41,267 bases of DNA from NCBI GenBank assembly GCA_002423105.1, contig DIUT01000010.1, forward strand, positions 1-41,267. Reading direction: 5' to 3'. Position 1 is the stretch's first letter. Every line of letters begins with the position of its first letter. The notes beneath the pieces were generated by a model. It did not search any database, was not told the origin of the DNA, and was given only the letters and a program-made list of their open reading frames with translations. The stretch is from Geobacter sp. UBA6151 (GTDB lineage Bacteria > Desulfobacterota > Desulfuromonadia > Geobacterales > Pseudopelobacteraceae). Below, piece by piece: positions 40,879 through 41,267 of this stretch. The translations under genes were made by a program, and so were the position numbers.

Positions 40879-41245
40879 AACGGTGGAGTGGGTGGACAAA
40901 GCCGATGCTGATCTTGCCACCGCAAAACGTGAGGCAGCAGTTGTTGAGTCGCCAAATTATGATGCGGTCTGTTTTCATGCACAACAGTGTGCCGAGAAGT
41001 ATTTGAAAGCCGTAATGGTGGAAGATGGTGTGCGGATTCCACGCATCCATGATCTCGAAGCGTTGCTCAACATGTTGGACTCACAGCATCCGGAGTTGCA
41101 AAAGGTAATTCACTCGGCCAGGATATTGTCAGCAATGGCGGTGGAAGTCAGGTATCCGGGGATGATGGCGGACGAAGATGATGCAGCGGAGTCAGTCAGG
41201 GCAGCCGTGGTGATTTGTGAAGCGGTTCGCGATTCTTTGAAATAA
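40868..41245 (+). CDS. HEPN-domain protein (toxin-type partner of MNT)
   Basis: 125 residues from the ATG at 40868, overlapping the MNT gene by 11 bases. HEPN fold (PF05168-like) marks: WVDKADADLATAKREA, DAVCFHAQQCAEKYLKAVMV, RIPRIHDLEALL, and the late VEVRYPG. The RNase-type Rx4-6H motif of many HEPN toxins is not obvious, as is common in this subgroup, so nuclease activity is uncertain. It ends with TAA at 41245; the last 22 bases of the window hold no feature. Confidence 0.87.
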   Translation: MKPETVEWVDKADADLATAKREAAVVESPNYDAVCFHAQQCAEKYLKAVMVEDGVRIPRIHDLEALLNMLDSQHPELQKVIHSARILSAMAVEVRYPGMMADEDDAAESVRAAVVICEAVRDSLK

Positions 41246-41267
41246 GTAAACTGTCCGTACGCAGTAA

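Overview
The window reads as chromosomal DNA of a member of the Desulfuromonadia, most like the Geobacter/Trichlorobacter lineage (inference from gene content, no search was run). Pointers are an etfB-etfA-Hdr-like membrane oxidoreductase cluster, the LL-diaminopimelate aminotransferase (DapL) route to lysine, a cytosolic PAS chemoreceptor, a bacteriohemerythrin, B12-binding radical SAM proteins, a DcaP-like porin and abundant intergenic repeat elements.

Layout. 1-2665 (+): the tail of ahcY with a terminator, then a tightly packed set (YkgJ-like Cys-cluster protein, RRM protein, DUF169 protein, small membrane protein, acyl-ACP thioesterase). 2664-2898 (-) is a relic of a response-regulator receiver domain. 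2903-7210 (-): etfB, etfA and a membrane Fe-S oxidoreductase that would pass electrons from acyl-CoA oxidation to quinone; both gene gaps hold inverted heptamer repeats. 7602-8948 (+): glutamate dehydrogenase behind a good sigma-54 promoter match. 9279-13594 (+): a SiaC-like phosphoprotein, a porin, an orphan periplasmic binding protein and a membrane PP2C (SiaA-like) phosphatase, apparently one signalling operon. 13591-15105 (-): a radical SAM protein.

15361-17385 is an AT-rich accessory island: a small conserved-type ORF running into an array of AATATT-centred palindromes, the N-terminal piece of a nuclease-like gene, a RAYT/TnpA_REP transposase bounded by perfect 24-bp inverted repeats, a 16-bp tandem repeat and a C-terminal gene remnant.

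17449-20423 (-): a second radical SAM protein and a lipoprotein, divergent from metH (20567-24022) and a soluble chemoreceptor. A 44-bp perfect palindrome separates these from a LysM-NlpC/P60 hydrolase (-) and a diadenylate cyclase fused to a YbbR domain (-). 27774-32164 (+): ubiE, an HD phosphohydrolase, a Lon-like protease and bacteriohemerythrin. 32265-34789 (-): purC and a PpiD/SurA-like chaperone. 34968-39765 (+): a LOG-family protein and the lysine cluster dapA - Uma2 - dapB - dapL.

39816-41245 (+) is a toxin-antitoxin graveyard: a HigB toxin reduced by internal deletion to its two ends with its HTH antitoxin intact, a Phd-VapC module reduced to a Phd/PIN chimera, and finally an intact MNT-HEPN pair. 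No rRNA, tRNA or CRISPR array was seen.
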